Positions 33,754 to 46,345 of a stretch of 64,000 nucleotides of DNA are shown in pieces; position 1 is the stretch's first letter; every line of letters starts with the position of its first letter. This stretch comes from Cavia porcellus (taxonomy: Eukaryota > Chordata > Mammalia > Rodentia > Caviidae), in assembly GCF_034190915.1 (NCBI RefSeq), contig NW_026947507.1, forward strand, positions 31,734,001 to 31,798,000, in the 5' to 3' direction. Position numbers and translations under genes: made by a program. The notes below the pieces were generated by a model. That model did no database searches. It had not been told where the DNA came from and was given only the letters and a program-made list of their open reading frames with translations.

Positions 33754-36700
33754 TGCTTTGTTAAAGTTTTATATTGCTTGAGAGAAATAACATTCAGACA
33801 TTTTCAGAACCCCAGGACTGTAGCAAGTTTCAAGAGAACATTAGGATGCACAACTCCTCACAGCCATAAACTGCAGGCAGGCGGATGGCTTACCCATGGA
33901 CAGCCATGCTGGTAGGAAGGGATGCTTAAGGTCTTCATGTTCACTTTAGTTCTCACAAACTGAAAAGTAGATGAAAAACAGCCCCAGGGAAACTAGGTTG
34001 AGTTGTTCCCACGTTTATTCCCTTGAGTTCAAGTTAGAGCTAAATGTTACAGAAAGGACTTGGAACAGAATCTTGTTTCATCCGCTCTAAAGACATAAAC
34101 ATTGGAAAGAAATAGGACTAAAGTGCTGTCAATTAAAAAAAAAAAAAAACAGTGCAGTTATTAAACTGCGTGAGTCCAAGACACACCCTAGTGGCAGTTT
34201 TTAAAGCTAATTTACAAAGACAGGTTTCAGCTGGAGATTTGCAAGAAGCTGAAGTCTTCAGCAAGCCATCAGGGAGTAAGCGGCTCCTTTATGCAGGAAA
34301 CAAAACTCTTTCAAATGATGCTACACCCAGAGCCTGGAGAGTTGGAATGGAAGGTCTCTGCAATTGCAGAGACATTATGCTAAAGGAGATAAAGGTGAAG
34401 CAAAATTTTCCAATGCTGTTTTTAGAAAAGCTCACATATCCACAGAACCTCTCCATCTGTTTCAGTTGACTAGCGCATACAGTATTCATGGTGTCTACTA
34501 TTTGGTAGGATGTGATAGGTCGTGGTTATATAAAATGAAATATCTATTGAGTTAATATTCTAGCAAGGCACTTAATAAATCAGATTTCTCTTCATTCTTT
34601 CACTTTTTCTCTTGGTCCTTCCATCTGCTCATGCTTAAACGACATTAGGAAACCTGAAAAAAGAAAAAGAAAAACAAAAACAAGAACAAAAAACCCCTAG
34701 TGGCGTAAGGATTTAAAAGACATCATATCTTTTCATTCTTAGAGACACAAGTCATCTCAAGGAGGCAATTAGGGAATTCTTCCCAATGAAAGGGACATTC
34801 CTAAATATTGCCTTTATTTTCTTTCCCCCCATATTGGCATTCATTCCATTTTATGACATTTTTATGGCTATTTTATGACACTAAGAACTAGAGAAGCTTG
34901 TCTAGCTTCTTCAAATATTCAAAAAGCAGTGCTCACAGATGATTTTCACAGTCAGATGGAATTTGGAGTGTATTCAATACAACCCTCAAGGCAGAAATAA
35001 AAGCTACTATATTTCTACGTCATTTCATCTTAATAAGACTAAAAATTCAGTAGTCAGGAAGGCTGTAGAAACTACAAGAGTGTCTGGGTGATTCATGCTG
35101 CACTAGAGGCTGATAATTTCAGACAACATTTCTTTCCTTGCTTTTTATCTTACAAGTGGGTTAGGGCTGTGTGATATCATGAATCATTTGAAGAGGATTT
35201 AACAAGACACTGAATGTTCAGAAAATGGGGTGCACCAGGGAGCAGCGTGGGGTCTTCAAAGGATTCGCAGTGCCCCAGTTATTCGGTAACTTTGGTGTGT
35301 GCAGTGGGTCACACCCACATCCTTCATCTCTTCAGGCTACCTGACCCACTGAGATTTGGAGGTTACATTCTGTTTTGCTGCACTCATTTGAAATTCAACT
35401 GCTTATTGATTTTAAATACTTAGGCCACCATTTTCTTTGAACAACTGAGCGACCCAGACATGAGTAATATTTTACAAAGAATTTTGGTGTTCAAACTGAC
35501 TTGTATATCAAAGTGAACTGATTCATTTCTGTGCTGTGTGTCAAGACAGAGGCCTGTGATCATGCAAGTGTCAAGATCTAGTTTCTGGCACCCTGTAAGA
35601 GGGTTGAAACTCGTTACAATTTTTTAATTGATTTAGAGAAATCAAAGCCAGCGGCGTTTCTTGTTTTTGAACATGCTGACTAGTTGTAAATGCATGCCTA
35701 GTGAATATTAATCATAATAACATTATAAAATTTATGAAAGAAATCTCAAGATAAGGAATATTTTGGCAGAAATTGAAATAAGACTTCCTGGCATTTTATA
35801 TCACATGGGAATGATTAAACAGTTGACTTATATTCTTCTTTTACAATTAATCTTAAAATTCTACAAATCAAGATTTAAACAAATTTTTATGTAATGGCTA
35901 CACTTTTCTTCTACTTGTTCTTCATATTCAAATTTCAACATTTTATTTAAAACAATAACTTACAAAAATTGGTAGTACAAACATTAAATAGAACTTGTTT
36001 TCCATATCCTTTTTCAGTAGTAATGACCATGTTTACATTTCACATGTTTACAATGTCACATAATCTTTTATGAAAAGAAAATGAATCAAGTTGGAAAGTA
36101 GTTTAGATTACAAAAAGAAGGAAAGCAAGAAATAGTACCGAAAATAAAAATTTACTGTTATAATTAAATAATGTAATTATAACTATATATAACAAAATAC
36201 ATATATTTATATGGTTAAATATATTATAATTAAATAATTATTAATTTATAGTTTAACTTTGTGATAAATCTAGGTCATTTTCTTAGTCAGTTGCTTGCAC
36301 TCCCTCAAATAAGAACTGAAGCTTACCTCTATGTCTAGCCAAATACAATTAAGGAAGAATCTTTAGTAACTTGTGACATCTAGCATATATTTCGAGGTCA
36401 ATGTTTTTTCCTCTTTGCAAAAATCTTGTGACATTGTTCTTGAAATGTAAATACAGTCATTAATATTTTTCTTTGTCCTTTCTCTCCAACAAGTGTGTGT
36501 GTGCGCACATACATGCAGGTGCCTGCGTGTATGTGAAGTAATAGCAAACATTTCAATGACATTGTCTACTTTCATGCCTGTGTTAAGAACTGGCCTTTCT
36601 CCTGGCCATCTTTCCTGCCCATTACATTAATGGTGACAATTGGTTATCATCTGCAGGCTTCACCAGTCCCCATAGTCAGACAGAATTCCTTGCTCAATCT

Positions 36701-37259
36701 TCTGAGACTCATAGTCAAACAATTGTTTCTCCTAGGTTTACAGTGATTGTCAGATAATTGCAATAGTGAGTTCCTATTAGATAATTGCAGTAGTGTCATG
36801 CTCTATATCTTGTCCCCAGCTCAGGCTAATTTTCTGTAATTGTCTGTTGGTTTGCCTTGGCTCAGCAAATTTCTAAGGACATCAAAAGATACCCTTCTGA
36901 GCAATGTGTGTTTGCACTTGTCTCATATCCATGAGGCCAATGCTGGTAGCATTTGTGATTTAAGTCACTTCTCTGTACTTTTCTCAGTATTTGATTTCTC
37001 AGAATGACCACTTTGTCCATCCAGTGGTTGAGGATAAAAAGTTTATATATGTTTGAGCTCTGCTTTTTTTGAATCTTCTTAAAAGACCCTTAAACTTACT
37101 TTGCCAGGGCAGTATCGGACTGTCTTTACTTTCTCAGAATAAATATTACTAGAGTTTTCATTCATTCTCAGATTATTCTGATTTGAGTAATAAGTTACAT
37201 GCTCATCCAAACCCTATTCCATGAATTAGTCTATACAATGCATCAAAAGTCTTGTAGAC
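33754..37259. other. mostly non-repetitive DNA
   Basis: No gene or clear repeat recognised. An A run at 34136-34149 and GT-rich DNA at 36493-36510 are the only simple sequences. Short frames at 34152-34469 and 35214-35423 have no recognisable domain. Confidence 0.5.
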
Positions 37260-37930
37260 ACTACCTTCAAAATACATGACTTGTGGTGATTAACTGATGG
37301 GCAACTTGTAATACCCAGTTGAGCTGAATCAGCATGGTTCTGGGTGTGGAAGGCCCACCCGAGGATTGTTGCCAGCAGTATAAAAGGGAGACTGGAAGGG
37401 AAGATGGTGTGTTATTGATTCTCTTGGAGAAGCTTGTCACACTGGTTTTCCTGACATGCACTCAGCTGTTCTCAACCTTGAAGCAGCTCAGGGCCTTGCT
37501 ATCGCTGAGGATGGCTGCAGTTCTCTTTGAGAGAGCACTGGTTCTACCCTGAACATTGCTTCTTGGCTCCAGATCCGTCATCCAATTGGTGCAGACTTTC
37601 CAGCTTCCACCACTGACCTTTGGGCTTTGCCAGGACAGATCCTCGATATAGCCTTGCATGAGTTGCTCTTACTGACCCTAGCTTCTGAATGAACTTGTGG
37701 AGGACATTGCCATGGGCTATAGGTCTTCAATTGGACTTGTGCAGGACATTGCTATGGGATCCAGACCCTCAGTTGCATACTTTGGGTCTCTAGTGCATGG
37801 ATACTTCTCCTGCACTCTTCTGTATTTTACTTTTTAGATGAATATTATGAAATAATCCTATAAATTATATGTCTTGTATGAAATTTATTCCCTTGTAAGC
37901 CCTGAGTATAACAACTTTCCACTCATTTCT
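37260..37930 (+). mobile_element. LTR-like segment with TATA box, family unknown
   Basis: More GC-rich than its flanks, with a TATA-like AGTATAAAAGGGAG at about 37377, a possible polyadenylation signal AATAA-type stretch near 37850 and a 42-bp internal duplication. The overall length and order (promoter box, GC-rich body, AT-rich end) resemble a solo LTR. No TG...CA ends or flanking duplication located. Confidence 0.35.
37691..37775. repeat. 42-bp tandem duplication
   Basis: GAACTTGTGGAGGACATTGC at 37691 recurs as GGACTTGTGCAGGACATTGC at 37733; both units continue with CATGGG- and CAATTG/CAGTTG-like text. Confidence 0.85.
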
Positions 37931-39600
37931 TATTTTCAACATATCATCATGATCCACATTATTTTCTTAGAGCACAACAGCAGCCTTAAAACTGGCCTAG
38001 GCTTCTTATAATTGCTTCCCTGTAGTCCATTCTATACTCAAGAAATGTCTTATGTAAATCCCTTCTATGAAATGCCAGTAATTTACAATTTGAGAGTTCA
38101 TCTGAACATTTTGCCGTGTTCTGCAAGATTGGAAATTATCCTGCCCATTCGCCTTTCCATAATTACATAGTAACTTTCTTCCTCTTCAAATTTTTCCAAT
38201 TTGTATGTCTTGCTTTGTGTAAATACTTCTAACTCACTCCCATCCTTACATTTTGTACTCTCTCTTCCTAAAATTCTCTTGTTTTGGCCTTGTAAGGGTG
38301 AAGCTCTAACTTTATTCAGTTATCTATCCACTCAAAATTCTCCAGAGGAAATTTTACCATCTCTCTCTTTACACATCTTCCCTGATTCAGAGCAGGAGAC
38401 AGAAATAACTATAGATATTTTATGCAAAGTGGAATTTGATTTAAAAATTAGGAGCTTATAAAATCCTTAGAAGAAAGAAAATCAGAGGATCTTTCCTTGA
38501 CCCAGGCTTCATGTCATCCCACACTACAGTTAAGGAAATTGCTGATGCTATTATGTCCATGGCTGCTGTCGTGGGTACCTTATACTTATGAAGTGAATCT
38601 TAATGCACACATTATTACATCTGCTGAAGCCTGATAGTGGGTTCTACTATGCAGGAAAATGGTCTCTATCTTCCTGCATTGTTCACATTTTATGCAAGGA
38701 TATCTCACTGGTAGAAAGTAAACCATGCTTAATGAACTAGTTGAAAGAGTTTCTGGGAAACAGACTTTTTAGCCTTCTTATTTTAGTTTGACTAGAGTGA
38801 AGAAGACATGGGGAATGAGACACAGTGTACCAGCACGGTGCACATGATCCCCTTGGTTATATTACACTTTTATATTTAAGCTGCTTATTTCTCTTCAAGT
38901 ACTTATCATTACCTCAATGTTTACTTGTTTCCTTTTTATGTCTGTATTTCCTAATAAACTCTAAGAAAGGAGTGTGTGGGTAAATAAAGAAATCTTTATT
39001 TTAATACATGTCTGTCTCAGAGGTTATATTTTATTTTTTAGAGGGTTATTTTTTAAATGTTGCAAAAACAAATAATATTTCCATCTTTGGTAGGCAGCAT
39101 TATCAGAGGGTTATTATACTTAACACAAAGGGAAAGTATTAAATTAGTAAATGTAGCAGAAATTCAAGTTTAGATCAGAAAGATTTTGTTAGACTGAAAA
39201 TAATCCGTCAATTGTACTTTTGCAATTGGAACTGGAAATTATATTTACTTCTTTTGGAGAAGAAACTCAAGGATATCTGATAGCTGAGAATAGCAGAAAC
39301 CTTCTGTTTTCCTCTGCTCTCCATGGGAGATTGATCTGATTGATGAGACTGTGGGAGCTCTGCTTATGATGGCAAAGCTTTTCTTCTCCCATTCACAGAA
39401 CCCCACAGGACAAATGCCAGAAGCCAGTCAGCCCAAGTTGGCTCCGTAGGGAGCAGCCTGCCTTGTCTAACTGCTCTGCCTTGGACTGAGGAGTGAAGTT
39501 CAATTGGCAAAGAAACAGAAGAATATTTTCACTCCATGGGTGAAACTATGTTCTTCAATACTAAAGCAGATTATTTTTACCTTTGGTTTTCTCCTATGTC
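37931..39600. other. non-repetitive DNA
   Basis: Nothing recognised. Confidence 0.5.
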
Positions 39601-39604
39601 TATT

Positions 39605-40110
39605 ATAGCAACTCTCAAACTTAGATGTATATTGGAATCACCTGAAAATTTTTATACACTGGGCTGCTTGTGTCCCAACTACAGGGATGCTGGTTTTTTA
39701 ACTGTTCTGTGGTTCAGGTTTCAGAATTAGGAGACTTAGGGTGTCTTAGTTACTTTGTGCTCATCGCTGAGACAAAATACCTGATGCCCAACTTGGGAAA
39801 GGAAATGTTTATTTCTTACAGGTTTTGGAGGTTTTAGTCCATACTCAGTTGGCTCCCAGGCAGGCGGACATGGCTGGGCTGCCTTTCATGGCGGCTGCAA
39901 ACAGCAAGCTCAAACCAGCAAAGAGTAAGACACACCTTCTTCCTGCCATTACATCACATCCTGGCTCCACCCCTTTGTGGGTGGAGCACCATCAATCCAA
40001 GCACTAGACAATGAACCAATCACAAATACACAATGCAAACTCATGAGGCCTGGGGGACACAAACATAAACCATGGGGCTCCCCAGGTGATTCTAGTCATC
40101 ATCCAAGAAT
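39605..40110. mobile_element. MER5-like DNA transposon split by an LTR insertion
   Basis: CTCTCAAACTTAGATGTATATTGGAATCACCTG at 39610-39642 in pattern is a MER5-type left part, running to about 39741. The other end, CTCCCCAGGTGATTCTAGTC, resumes at 40078. Between them lies the LTR at 39742-40072. Confidence 0.65.
39742..40072 (-). mobile_element. solo MaLR-type LTR, 331 bp
   Basis: The plus strand starts TGTCTTAGTTACTTTG and ends ACCA, giving TG...CA ends. On the minus strand the end carries the polyadenylation region AATAAACATTTCC, then ATCAGGTATTTTGTCTCAGC, the standard 3' end of rodent MaLR-like LTRs; the start reads GGTTTATGTTTGTGTCCCCC. Flanking pentamers TAGGG (39737-39741) and TGGGG (40073-40077) fit a decayed 5-bp target-site duplication. 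Confidence 0.75.
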
Positions 40111-40199
40111 TCATACTTTTGCATATGGAGAGGAACGTTAATTAGTGCATTTGAAACTCCATGCAATAAATTGAAATTTTTACTAGTTTGTTGATCACC

Positions 40200-40630
40200 A
40201 TATGTTGTAGTTTAAAATATGTTCCCCCAAAAGATAAATTCTAAATTCTGGTATTTATGACTGTGACTCTAATTGACATCTTTGTAGATGTAAGTAATAT
40301 AAAATGAAGACATTAGGGCAAATAATCTGATAGGATCTATGTCTTTATGATGCAACACAAAGAGAGGTCCACAGAGAGAAGATGACCCTGTGAAGAAGAC
40401 AGAGACAGATAACAGGTTTAAACTGTCTCAAGTCAAGGAATGCCTTGGATACTGGAAACTGAAAGATGCAGAAAAAGTACTGCTCTGGAGGTTTTAAAGC
40501 AAGCCTGACCCTGCAAACTCTTTGAATTCACTTTCAGCTTCTATAATTAGAAGAAAATAAATTTCTCTTGTTCTAAGCTGTTCTAATCTGTGGTGCTTTG
40601 TGGCTGCAGCCCTATGGAATTTTACACAAT
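40200..40630 (+). mobile_element. MLT1-type (ERVL-MaLR) LTR remnant
   Basis: Follows the MLT1 order: ATATGTTCCCCCAAAAGATA, CTGTGACTCTAATTGACATC, ATGACCCTGTGAAGAAGACA, CTTCTATAATTAGAAGAAAATAAATTTCTC, GCAGCCCTATGGAATTTTA. Solo and degenerate. Confidence 0.7.
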
Positions 40631-40851
40631 TCTCTTTTTCTTTCTTTCAATTTTTGGTTGAGGTCCTCCTTTCTCTGTTTTTCAAACCTCTGCTTTAATT
40701 AGCTAGGACTCCCCTACACACACTAGGCAGATAACCCATGTCTATCACTTAGCACTGTTCCTCAATATATGTTTCCATGCTATTCTTCTAATAACTTGAT
40801 ACATACGACCCACACACGCACATCCACACACATTTTAACTAAAATGCTTTT

Positions 40852-40968
40852 AGGATTTTTTTTTTTTGCTTTTTTGTTTAACTTTTTTTTTTTGGCACCA
40901 GGGATTGAACTCACAACCTTGTGCTTGCCAGGCAGACGTTTAGGCCACTCATCTAAATCCCTGGCCCC
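40852..40968 (-). mobile_element. ID-type SINE
   Basis: The minus strand reads GGGGCCAGGGATTTAGATGA, then GCCTGGCAAGCACAAGGTTG and GAGTTCAATCCCTGGTGCC, with an A-rich tail (T-rich at 40852-40893). Well preserved. Confidence 0.88.
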
Positions 40969-41164
40969 AACATTATGAATTTGGGTTAAGTTTTCAGAAT
41001 TGGAATATTGAATTTGAACAGAAATAGAGATATTTAGTTTCCAATAGTGTTAGGTTGCATTATAGAAAACTAATCACATTTTATAGAACAAATCACAGTG
41101 CACATTTTCAGAGAAATGCATGAGAAAATGCTTTTGTTGGCATTCTCTGTCAACATTATGAGAT

Positions 41165-41850
41165 TTTTTAAAATTTTTGTCAGATTTATATGAGTGATTT
41201 CTTATATTATTACTTAATTTTTGTACGTATTAGCGATTGGTTTAAAATATTTATTAGACATTTTAATGCTATATTTTGAACCAATTTTTATGCTTTTTAT
41301 CCAATTTTCTATAGTATACTATTTTGTCAATATTTAAGCAGATCTTTTATGTAATACAGATACTTTTTGGTTATATTCTTCACTGTCCTTTTATTTAGCT
41401 ATTATACATTTTATCTATATCTTAAGATCATCTTTCAATATTTCAATTTTATATAGATATCAAAGATTTTTATGCTTTTGTTTGGAATAAGAACTCTTCT
41501 TAACCTGGATTATACATATATTATTCTAAACTGTCTTGAAATATTCATTTGCTTTTTGAATATAATATTTTAGTTTTTGAATGTAGTGTAGCATGAAAGT
41601 TCAATTATATTTTTCTTTATGTGGTCAGTTTTTATGTTTTTATACATAAAAACAATTTTTGTCTTGTATTTGATTTACCAATTTTGTAAGAGTGAATTTT
41701 CATATTATATTGATTTTTTCTTGATTCTTTATTGTGTACCAATGATCTATTTGTCTAATGCATACCAGTGCGATTTAAGTGCAGTGATATCAGATGACTT
41801 CTCACTTCATTACATTTCTGTAATTTTCTTGAGTTGAGCTTTAAATTTAT
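41165..41850 (-). mobile_element. probable very old L1 fragment (antisense)
   Basis: ACCAATGATCTATTTGTCTAAT near 41740 is the complement of a well-known L1 ORF2 stretch, and the T-rich text before it is compatible with the ORF2 C-terminal part. Too diverged for confident limits. Confidence 0.45.
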
Positions 41851-41989
41851 ACAAAAGTACATTTTTGAGATTTTTATTATTCCAAATAGAACAGTTTTCC
41901 TTTTGCAGATATTTCTCGATGGGCCAGAATTAAACTACATGCTTTACAAATGTATCTTCTTCACAGATACTAACAAATCATACCATTAA

Positions 41990-42385
41990 TGGGTGCACCT
42001 TGAGACCAGAATATTAAGTGAAGTGAGTCAGACACACAAGCTTAAATATTGCATAGTTTTTCTCAAATGAAAAGTTTTAGAATAGAGAAAGCATGAAAGA
42101 CAGATAAAAGGTAAAAACAAATGAGAAAAAAGTTATTATAATCTAAAGTAAACAATGTATCTGAAAGTGTATAATTGTCTTAGGGTAAAATTTTAGTACA
42201 ATTGTTTTGTGCTTTGTATGTTCTTTTGGTTAATAGTCTGATGCTTAACGTGTAATCTGATAATGGTAAAATAAAAGAGGGGATAAAAAGAATTGAAATG
42301 TATTACACTCATGTGCCAATTCTGTACAATGAATATAATCATTATGTACTGGAAACATGTACTAATAATAGTAAAAACATATTTA
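41990..42385 (+). mobile_element. probable old L1 3' end (sense)
   Basis: TTAAGTGAAGTGAGTCAGACACAC at about 42014 is the ORF2 C-terminus to 3' UTR text of old L1s; GTACAATGAATATAATCATT near 42323 fits their 3' UTR. Opposite orientation to the fragment at 41.2 kb. Confidence 0.55.
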
Positions 42386-42387
42386 AA

Positions 42388-42470
42388 GGGCTGGGAATAC
42401 AGCTCACTGGCAAAGCTCTTGCCCAGCATGTACAATACCCTGAATTCAAGCCCCAAAGTTACAAAGCAAT
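42388..42470 (+). mobile_element. diverged ID-type SINE
   Basis: GGGCTGGGAATACAGCTCAC, CAAAGCTCTTGCCCAGCATG, then box B region GAATTCAAGCCCC. Inserted at or just after the old L1 3' end. Confidence 0.8.
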
Positions 42471-42759
42471 ATTAATACATAATAATATTTTTAAAAGTAT
42501 ATTCTCTGGAAATTTATGTATAAGCTCACAATTTGTTAAATTTTAACAAATACCTGTTTATCTTAAGATTGATAAAAGACTGAAAATCCCTAATGAAATC
42601 CAGCTTGGAAGTGGTAAAAGAGAAATTACATTCTTACACATAAGTGAGTAAAATGCTTGAATACTAAAAAAATATTGAAAAATTTCAGAGAAAAAGTTCT
42701 TGCCACAAAAGATTTAACCTCTGATTTTTCCATCTCTAACAATGGACTATATATTTCGC

Positions 42760-42800
42760 AAGCCTGAATTACATAGTGAGGCTCTATCTCAAAAAAATAA
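42760..42800 (+). mobile_element. B1-like SINE 3' fragment
   Basis: AAGCCTGAATTACATAGTGA then GGCTCTATCTCAAAAAAAT is the last 40 bp of a 7SL SINE. Confidence 0.6.
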
Positions 42801-43874
42801 GTGCATATACTCTAATTATGCTAATTTATATAAGGATAAAGATTTTCTAAGAATGTTAAAAATAAGTGCTCAATAAGTCTTTTAAAACAGGTGGTGCATT
42901 CTCTAGGAGATCTCTAATAATCTAAAACTAAATAGGTGATAAATATGGTTTAGCAGAGCATCTTTTGGGGTGTCAAAAGGTGCATCTTTATGAGCAAAAA
43001 AGATTTCATTTGGTTACCAAATAAAAGCATTTAAATCTTTTCTTATTATGACCACAGGAAAAAGAATTTAATAACATACAATTTAACCATAGAATTTAAT
43101 TTCCAGGTCTCAAATAAAACTGAAAGAAACAGAAAATATGTCACATTTCTAAAGACAGAGAAATGATGAAAGAAAAAAAAAAAGAATAAGAAATTAAGAC
43201 TAAGTAAATTGTTCTTGCCGAATTCTTTTTTCTAGTATCTGTGAATATTAATCTTATTTCTGTCATTCTGTTTTGAGCATCCCTTGCTATTCTGCACCTG
43301 ACTACACTGAATTTGATTTAAATAATTCATTTGACCAATCACAACAGTTCTTTTTAAACAGTATAGTGTTTTGTAATTCTATTGCTCTGACAATGTAGAG
43401 GCACACAACAAGTAGAAGTTTGAATCTAGAGGAAGCCTCATATCCATAGCTTAAGAGTAGGGAGAGGTCAGTTTATGTACTCTGCCCCTTTTTTTGTTTA
43501 TAAGAACAAAAACAGCAGTCACATGCACCAAGGGATCGATGGAGATCTGTAAGCCCAAGTTTTCCTAGGATATAACACTGTCTGCTTTCTTAATCAAGGG
43601 GTCCTAGAGCAGGTCTTAGGTGGAAAAACCAAATCATAGGTGAAAAAGCTTTACTCATTTGTCACTGCTGCCCTTACCATAAAATCCAAGCTTGTCTCCA
43701 CACTTAGTCTCCCATTATCACCAGTAACCATCTCAGGAAAAGCAAGATATCAGAGTGTGAGTTGAGAGTGAAGATAAGAGCAAACCTGTTCATGTCACTG
43801 TGGTCTCACCACTGTCTTCCTTACAACAAACTACAATCTGAAACAGTATATTGGTTATAATATTTCAGCAGTAC
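42801..43874. other. non-repetitive AT-rich DNA
   Basis: Nothing recognised. Confidence 0.5.
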
Positions 43875-44192
43875 TGTCAGCTTGATTGGCTTACAAGCAA
43901 CCAAACTACTGGTAAAGCACACTTCTGTGTGTTTCAAGGTTACTCATGAAGATTTAAACCAGGGTACTATATCCAGTCCCTGTTCTTCCTCTGTTTGGTG
44001 CTGTTCCAGTGTTCTGCTACCCAACTGCTATGAACAAAGCAGCTTTGCTTTTTCCCAGCCTTTTTGCTATAATATTTTGCCTTTTTTTTTGCCTTGGAAT
44101 GAATCCTCTGAATCTGTAAACCAAATAATACTCTCCATATTTAAATTACAGTTGTCGGGTATTTTGCCTAAAGGTGGAAAAGCTGACTAATA
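43875..44192 (+). repeat. 5' LTR of the MaLR-like element
   Basis: Starts TGTCAGCTTGATTGGCTTAC and ends GGAAAAGCTGACTAATA. The stretch GTAAACCAAATAATACTC marks a decayed polyadenylation region, followed by TGTCGGGTATTTTGCC. Confidence 0.7.
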
Positions 44193-45720
44193 AAAAAAAA
44201 TTGGTATGAGAGAAGTGGGGTTATTGTTGTGACCATTTGACTAAGTAATTTAGAAGCACTTGGAAATGATTTGCTAGAGAATTTTGGAAAAGGTTGGAGA
44301 TTGTGGGGTATAGGAATCTTAAAATGCAGTAATGGAACCTAATGGGTGATTTTGATCAGAAGTCAGAAAATCAGAATGATGACAAGAAGGTAGACATAAA
44401 GGCCACGTTAATGAGTCTTCAAATGGGAACTGAATTGGCAATAAACTAGAATTCATGAGGTACATTATGGCAAAGTACATGTACATTTTGCTCACATCCT
44501 AGGACTTTGCAAAAAGTTGCCCTTAGGTCTATACAGTAGCATATTTGGTGGTGGAAATTTCAAGACAACTCAATGTTCAAGTCCTTGTGTAGGTACCGCT
44601 ATCTGCTTTTACCCAGATGTATGAAAATCAGGAGCAAAACACAAAATGTAAGTATTTGAAAAACTCAAATTTTGTTCCCAAAAGAACCACATGTGAAGTT
44701 GAATCCAGAGGAGGAATGGTTTCTGAAGGGAGCACTGTTACAAAGAAACCAAGTGTTTTGAACCAGGAAAATCAAGATGTTCTGAGAATAAGTGTCTCAG
44801 GAGTTAGTAAAACCCTAACTAGGGTTGCAAAAGTATGAACTTTTCATTTGAGAAGAGAGACCCTGAGCCCCATGCTCATGAAAGTCCGTCAAGAGTAATG
44901 ATTTCCTGGGATTTATTTGACCATGCTCAGCCATCCAGGTACCCAGAGACTGCTACAGCCACAGTCTAAGCAGCCCCTACTACTGCTCACGGTGGAGGCA
45001 GATCTGCACATCATCCACTTGAAGCTGGCTTTTGTGGTAGACAGAATGCAACTGTGATTAGGTCATGGAGGCTTATAGTCAAATTCAAAGGAAAGCCTGG
45101 AAGGCCAGGAAATGTGTCCCTGATGGGGCAATGTGTGAAGCTGTGGCAATGAAACTGAAGTTATAATGAAGACCTCAAGAATTTGGAAATTTCAGTAACA
45201 TGGAGTATCTGCAAAAGAAAATCAGAGTAGTAAGTGGGACAGCCTGAGAGAAGCCATGAGATCTCCAACCAGGAAGGTCTTAGGGGTAGGACTACCTAAG
45301 TCCTGTGGAACTCACATTTTACCACCGTGTTCTGGCTTTTGAGTATGCACTACAGTATTTAATGCTGTCCTGCTGGGTTTTAGTCTAGCTTTGCTATTCT
45401 CATATTTTTCCTTTCTATAATGGGAATGATTACCCTGTGCCATTGTACCTTGGAATTTTGTGGCTTTTTTTCTTTTCTTTAAAAAGATCTTTATTTGCAC
45501 AGGATACAATGGCTAAAACATGGACTTGGACTTTTGAGCAGTGCTGGAACTGTTGAGACTTTGGGGGTGAGGTTTAATGTGTTTTGGGTTATAAATAGGA
45601 TAATTATATCACATTAGGTGAAATTATGACCTAGTGTTTATTTGGAAATTAAGTATGGATTCAGTAGATGTATTTATGTGCCAGGCTGACAAGGTCTAGA
45701 AAGTGAAAGCTAAGCTAGAT

Positions 45721-46012
45721 TGTCAATATGATCTACTTGAGAGTCAACCAAGAGCAATTTCTGGTGTGTTTGAGTGGATCAAGGAGGTGTAAGTTTGGGC
45801 ATTATATTAGATCCCTGGTACTTTCCTTTTTTGTGCTGTTCCTCTGCTCTCCTTTTCAATTATCCATAAGCAAAAGTCTTGCCACACTCTTGCTTCATAA
45901 TACAGTAGCCTACCATGGACTGAACTCTGACACTGTTAGCCAAATAAACCTATTCTCCTTTAACTTGCAAGGTGTCAGATATTTTGTGCAGTGACAGGAA
46001 AGCTAACTAATA
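45721..46012 (+). repeat. 3' LTR of the MaLR-like element
   Basis: Starts TGTCAATATGATCTACTTGA. Contains TTAGCCAAATAAACCTATTC (intact AATAAA) and ends GTCAGATATTTTGTGCAGTG then AGCTAACTAATA, parallel to the 5' LTR. Confidence 0.75.
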
Positions 46013-46139
46013 GAGTAAGTGTCGATCATCAGCTAAATATACAATATATTTATATTTTGATCTCAGAAACAACTAGAGAGAAAAGTATTTCTCTTTCTTG
46101 GTCCAAAAGAAATAAACACCATTCTTAACAATCAATGGT

Positions 46140-46345
46140 TACTATGGTTCAGATATTATTCTGAAAGATTTACTTATCTTGACTGCAAACTTCATAAGAA
46201 ATCCTGTAAAGTAGAAGCCTCCAACACTATCCCCAATTTTACAGATGAGAAAATGAAAGTTAGTTATCAATCCACTGTCAAACATATGGTAAAAGATAGA
46301 GCCAGATTCAAATGCTGGAAATCTGGTTTCAAGACACTTAATATT
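46140..46345 (-). mobile_element. MIR SINE
   Basis: CCCCAATTTTACAGATGAGAAAATG followed by AGAGCCAGATTCAAATGCTG, the complement of the MIR core in correct order (CCATTTTACAGATGAGG ... AGAGCCRGGATTCAAA). Confidence 0.75.

Larger units (their letters stand above)
43875..46012 (+). mobile_element. two-LTR MaLR-like retroelement (non-coding)
   Basis: Two related LTRs (43875-44192 and 45721-46012) flank about 1.5 kb. Just after the 5' LTR comes ATTGGTATGAGAGAAGTGGGG, the conserved start of MaLR internal regions. Before the 3' LTR, ACTTGGACTTTTGAGCAGTG and TTGAGACTTTGGGGGTGAG match their conserved internal 3' end. No retroviral gene is readable, as expected for non-autonomous MaLRs, which rely on ERVL enzymes. 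The LTRs differ at many positions, so the insertion is old. Confidence 0.75.

Noticed and set aside
30715..33775. Target-site duplication of the plus-strand ORF2-deleted L1
   Set aside because: Both flanks are A-rich (AAGAAAAAATG against AATAAAAAAATG), so a match cannot be told from the poly(A) tail.
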